Assembly (NCBI GenBank): GCA_002409965.1
Contig: DHON01000115.1
Location: 1-35,264, forward strand
Source of the DNA: Firmicutes bacterium UBA5389
Lineage (GTDB): Bacteria > Bacillota > DTU025
Direction: 5' to 3'
Length of the DNA: 35,264 nucleotides
Of the stretch, positions 32,791 through 35,264 are shown one piece after another; position 1 is the stretch's first letter, and each line of letters begins with the position of its first letter. A model generated the notes under the pieces. The model saw only the letters and a program-made list of their open reading frames with translations. It was not told the DNA's origin and did no database searches. Both the position numbers and the translations under genes were made by a program.

Positions 32791-34173
32791 TTGAGACCCA
32801 GAGACTGTTACGCAGAGCCGTACCGCATCAAGGTTGTGGAACCTATCAAGATGACAACGAAGGAGGAGCGTGTTGAACGCATCCGCGAAGCGGGCTACAA
32901 CGTGTTCAACATCAGAGCCGAGGACGTCTACATCGACCTGCTCACCGATTCGGGCACGTCCGCTATGAGCGATGCCCAGTGGTCGGCGATCATGCTGGGC
33001 GACGAGGCATACGCAGGCAGCAAGAGCTTCTTCAAGTTCCGCGACGCAGTCACCCGCGTTACCGGTTACAAGCACGTTGTCCCTGCCCACCAAGGCCGGG
33101 GCGCAGAGCACATTCTCATGATGATGATGGTCAAGCCCGGCGACCGAGTGTTGGGCAACATGCACTTCGACACTACCCAGGGGCACATACTCCTGCGTGG
33201 CGCGGAGCCGGTCAACCTGCTTGGGGCCGAGGGTTACGTAGTTGAAAGCCAGGAGCTGTTCAAGGGTAACATGGACCTTGAGGCGCTGGAACGCGAGTTG
33301 GCAGAACACGGCCGGGACAAGGTCCCGTTTGTGATCATGACCGTGACATGCAACTCCAATGGGGGTCAGCCCGTGTCGATGGCCAACATTCGCGCGGCGA
33401 GTGCAATCGCCCGTAAACACGGGGTGCCGTTCTTCTTCGACTGCGCCAGGTTCGCCGAAAACGCCTACTTCATTAAGACCCGCGAGCCGGGCTACGCTCA
33501 GAAAAGCGTGCTCGAGATAGCTCAGGAGATGTTCGCTTGCGGCGATGGGTGCGTCATGAGCTCCAAGAAAGACGCTTTGGTCAACATAGGCGGGTTCGCG
33601 GCCTTCAGGGATGAGGAGACGTACCAGCGCGCGCTGGAGTGGGTCATCCCGTTCGAAGGGTTCGCCACCTACGGCGGCATGGCGGGACATGACATGGAAG
33701 CGCTGGCGGTGGGCCTTGGTGAGGTCGTGAACGCGGACTACCTGGAAGATAGGATCGGTCAGATAGCCTACCTCGCCCAGCTGCTGCAAGATGCAGGCGT
33801 GCCGGTGATCACCCCATCGGGAGGCCATGGCGTATACGTGGACGCCAAGTCCATGTTGCCCCACATGCCCCAGTCCGAGTTCCCGGCGCAGGCGCTTACC
33901 GTCGAGCTTTACGTGGAAGGCGGCGTGCGCGGCGTGGAGCTGGGCACTTGCGCTTTCGGTAGGACCGATCCGCTAAGTGGCGAGACGATCTATCCAGAGC
34001 TTGAACTGGTGCGGTTGGCCGTGCCGAGGCGCGTTTACACCGATAGGCACATGAAGTGTGTAGCCCGTGCCTTCGAGGGCGTGATGGCGAGGCGCGATTC
34101 CATTCGCGGACTGCGCATCACATACCAGGCACCGGTGCTGCGCCACTTCACCGCCAGGTTCGAGCGGCTGTAG
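32791..34173 (+). CDS. tnaA: Tryptophanase (tryptophan indole-lyase)
   Basis: A 460-residue PLP enzyme of the beta-eliminating lyase family that splits tryptophan into indole, pyruvate and ammonia. Family marks are PYRIKVVEPIK, YIDLLTDSGTSAMSD, GDEAYAGS, HQGRGAEH, GGQPVSMAN, the PLP lysine (about K260) in SSKKDALVNIGG and LRHFTARF at the end. In tyrosine phenol-lyase the substrate pocket has Thr124 and Arg381. Here the equivalent positions are Asp (D127, FDTTQGH) and Leu (L384, VELGTCAFGR), as in tryptophanases (Asp and an aliphatic residue). The overall sequence otherwise looks close to phenol-lyases. The start is TTG 32791, with AGAGGTG at 32778-32784. It follows cassette 3 by 31 bases and may be co-transcribed. 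No tnaC-like leader is visible. Confidence 0.85.
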   Translation: MRPRDCYAEPYRIKVVEPIKMTTKEERVERIREAGYNVFNIRAEDVYIDLLTDSGTSAMSDAQWSAIMLGDEAYAGSKSFFKFRDAVTRVTGYKHVVPAHQGRGAEHILMMMMVKPGDRVLGNMHFDTTQGHILLRGAEPVNLLGAEGYVVESQELFKGNMDLEALERELAEHGRDKVPFVIMTVTCNSNGGQPVSMANIRAASAIARKHGVPFFFDCARFAENAYFIKTREPGYAQKSVLEIAQEMFACGDGCVMSSKKDALVNIGGFAAFRDEETYQRALEWVIPFEGFATYGGMAGHDMEALAVGLGEVVNADYLEDRIGQIAYLAQLLQDAGVPVITPSGGHGVYVDAKSMLPHMPQSEFPAQALTVELYVEGGVRGVELGTCAFGRTDPLSGETIYPELELVRLAVPRRVYTDRHMKCVARAFEGVMARRDSIRGLRITYQAPVLRHFTARFERL

Positions 34174-34186
34174 GCGGCGATGTCGG

Positions 34187-34220
34187 GCCGCCCGGTCGGT
34201 AGGCTGCTTGACTGGGCGGC
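34187..34220 (+). other. GC-rich hairpin after tnaA
   Basis: GCCGCCC (34187-34193) pairs with GGGCGGC (34214-34220) around a 20-base loop, 13 bases after the tnaA stop. No U-run follows, so termination is uncertain. Confidence 0.3.
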
Positions 34221-34329
34221 GCGCCTGACTGGCAGGAGATTCAGCGATAATCGTCGAATAGTTGCAGCGCTGCGAGGCGCCCACATTTCCACCTTGGGCA
34301 TCGCCAGCCCGACAGGAGGCGAATTCGGC

Positions 34330-34713
34330 ATGAAACGGGGTTTCTTAGTACTCCTTCTGCTTGCCATGTGCGCGGCCATGGCCGGGTGCACATTCTATTT
34401 CGGCGGTTGGGGCACGTCCAGCGGGAAAGTGGTGAAGGTGATCGGCGATGGGCTGCAAGAACCGCTTCCGGCTGTACAGATAACGTATACCTCGGTTTCG
34501 GACCCGGATTTCAAGTGCCAAACCCAATCCAACAATGAGGGATACTGGACGACCGATTGGCTCAAGATCGACAGGTACGAAGTCCAGTTTGACCACCCCG
34601 ACTGCGAGAGCATCGCCATAACCGCGGACGTCCGCAAACGAGGCGGAGACACGCCTGTATATCCCCATCCGATACGCATGGTCCCCAAGGAAGACACCAT
34701 AATCGGGAAGTAG
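34330..34713 (+). CDS. Small lipoprotein with carboxypeptidase-regulatory-like fold
   Basis: A 127-residue lipoprotein: MKRGFLVLLLLAMCAAMAGC gives a signal peptide with lipobox MAGC at residues 17-20. The rest fits one beta-sandwich of the CarboxypepD-regulatory/transthyretin-like type: SGKVVKVIGDGLQEPLPAV, then QITYTSV, the turn T-x-SNNEGYW, LKIDRYEVQFDHPDC and IPI-like final strands ending YPHPIRMVPK. ATG 34330 has AGGAGG at 34314-34319; the frame is open 50 codons further upstream, but that part has no ribosome binding site and no domain. It is followed by an intrinsic terminator at 34771. It does not carry the GFGFGR tag. The role is unknown; such domains usually serve as extracytoplasmic binding or spacer modules. 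Confidence 0.68.
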   Translation: MKRGFLVLLLLAMCAAMAGCTFYFGGWGTSSGKVVKVIGDGLQEPLPAVQITYTSVSDPDFKCQTQSNNEGYWTTDWLKIDRYEVQFDHPDCESIAITADVRKRGGDTPVYPHPIRMVPKEDTIIGK

Positions 34714-34752
34714 CGTCAAGTAGCACATCGTACAAGCGCCCACCTGTGTCCG

Positions 34753-34841
34753 CGTTGGCGAACATGAGATAATCCCCCTTGGCGATGCCGATTCCGAGGG
34801 GGATTTGCCTATGCCGGCCTATGCCGGCCGAATCGCCAACG
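34753..34841. repeat. Nested inverted repeats with a 10-bp tandem duplication around the terminator
   Basis: CGTTGGCGA (34753-34761) is the exact inverse of TCGCCAACG (34833-34841) and brackets the terminator stem. Between the terminator and the right arm, CCTATGCCGG occurs twice in tandem (34808-34817 and 34818-34827), each half containing a GCCGGC palindrome. Confidence 0.5.
34771..34806 (+). terminator. Intrinsic terminator after the final lipoprotein gene
   Basis: AATCCCCCT (34771-34779) pairs with AGGGGGATT (34797-34805). A G-U and two G-C pairs extend the stem inward, and TTT follows. It lies 57 bases after the stop at 34713. Confidence 0.65.
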
Positions 34842-35264
34842 GGTGCAGTGGAGAGCTATAATCGCCCGCTGGACGCGTTTACTTGGCATGCGGCAGCGCC
34901 GACTTGCACAAGTCCATTTGCCGGGCGGCCGCGCCACACTCATGTTGGACGGTCGCCCTCTGCTTCCATCCGCTCGCCCATAGGACCCGATTTCGGACCC
35001 CAAACGGGCCTCTCGTCTAGAACCCAGGGTTGGCGGAGAGGCTGGGTCGTAGAGTCCATGCATTACCCACATCGCTGGGAATACGTGCCGGTTTGAGTTT
35101 CGCGTATCCAGGCTACCTGACGCGTACAGCCGCAAACGCCTCGCCGGCAAGCCCTCATCGGGCCCCAACGCCGGGCACCGCTGCATAACCGCCCGCTGGG
35201 CCGTTCATCCCATGAGTCGGACCAGAGTCGCTCTCGGTTTGATGATCTCGCGCTGAAGACGCCG
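34842..35264. other. Gene-free terminal stretch
   Basis: I see no supportable gene. A TATAAT hexamer is at 34857-34862, without a convincing -35. On the minus strand the last ~60 bases read as an open frame ending in a TGA near 35205, which could be the 3' end of a gene entering from outside the window, but nothing in it is recognisable. Confidence 0.35.

Noticed and set aside
34180..34329. A longer N-terminus for the last lipoprotein
   Set aside because: The signal peptide and lipobox begin at 34330, directly behind AGGAGG; an upstream extension would block lipoprotein processing.
1..35264. tRNA, rRNA, transposase or integrase genes
   Set aside because: I looked for CCA-ended cloverleaf segments, conserved rRNA blocks and transposase or recombinase motifs and recognised none.

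Overview
The window looks like a GC-rich bacterial chromosome segment from a diderm (outer-membrane) organism. Three consecutive secreted proteins end in an aromatic residue at the end of an alternating C-terminal strand (YTF, YSF, FRF), which is the usual outer-membrane beta-barrel ending. Strong AGGAGG-type ribosome binding sites with GTG and TTG starts, and a large SEC-C/TFIIB-like regulator-type protein, suggest a lineage near the Bacillota or an uncultured diderm relative. That placement is inference; no rRNA or other marker gene is present.

Layout. Positions 1-950 hold decayed remnants of a DeoR-type regulator and a class I aldolase, followed by about 500 bp without a gene. From 1537 runs a same-strand block: an ABC exporter pair (ATPase plus a 578-residue permease), threonine synthase, homoserine kinase, the folate enzyme HPPK, a secreted PsbP-like protein and a 571-residue SEC-C/HTH-like protein. 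A secreted 5'-nucleotidase lies on the minus strand (9341-10864). It is divergent from three exported, probably beta-barrel, proteins (11108-14119). The nucleotidase and the first barrel gene are separated by a possible structured element closed by a long stem.

The most unusual part is 14120-32759. It contains three consecutive copies of a two-gene cassette. Each cassette has a very large secreted protein made of tandem FN3/Ig-like domains (2786, 1178 and 1303 residues, with about 24, 10 and 11 domains), followed directly by a small NTF2-like lipoprotein. All three large proteins share a ~105-residue C-terminal domain ending in a short tag, GFGFGRLR plus a terminal Trp. The small lipoproteins, which have a different fold, end in recognisable variants of the same tag (FAFGNPR...W, FGFGRLP...W, GFGIGRAKR). 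I know of no described sorting signal or partner system with this tag. The first two cassettes also share a nearly identical 5' leader containing a four-codon mini-ORF (M-I-S-T) that overlaps the large gene's start as ATGA. The second lipoprotein is decayed. The large genes have grown by internal duplication: a ~1.0 kb three-domain unit and a ~0.8 kb unit in the first gene. Their C-terminal eight-domain blocks are collinear.

A working model, which is inference, is that each cassette makes a long surface stalk plus a lipid-anchored partner, both handled by one machinery that reads the C-terminal tag. Downstream and close behind cassette 3 are a tryptophanase whose substrate-site residues match tryptophan rather than tyrosine lyases, then a small lipoprotein with a carboxypeptidase-regulatory-like fold. 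The last ~550 bp has no convincing gene but contains a terminator inside nested inverted repeats.
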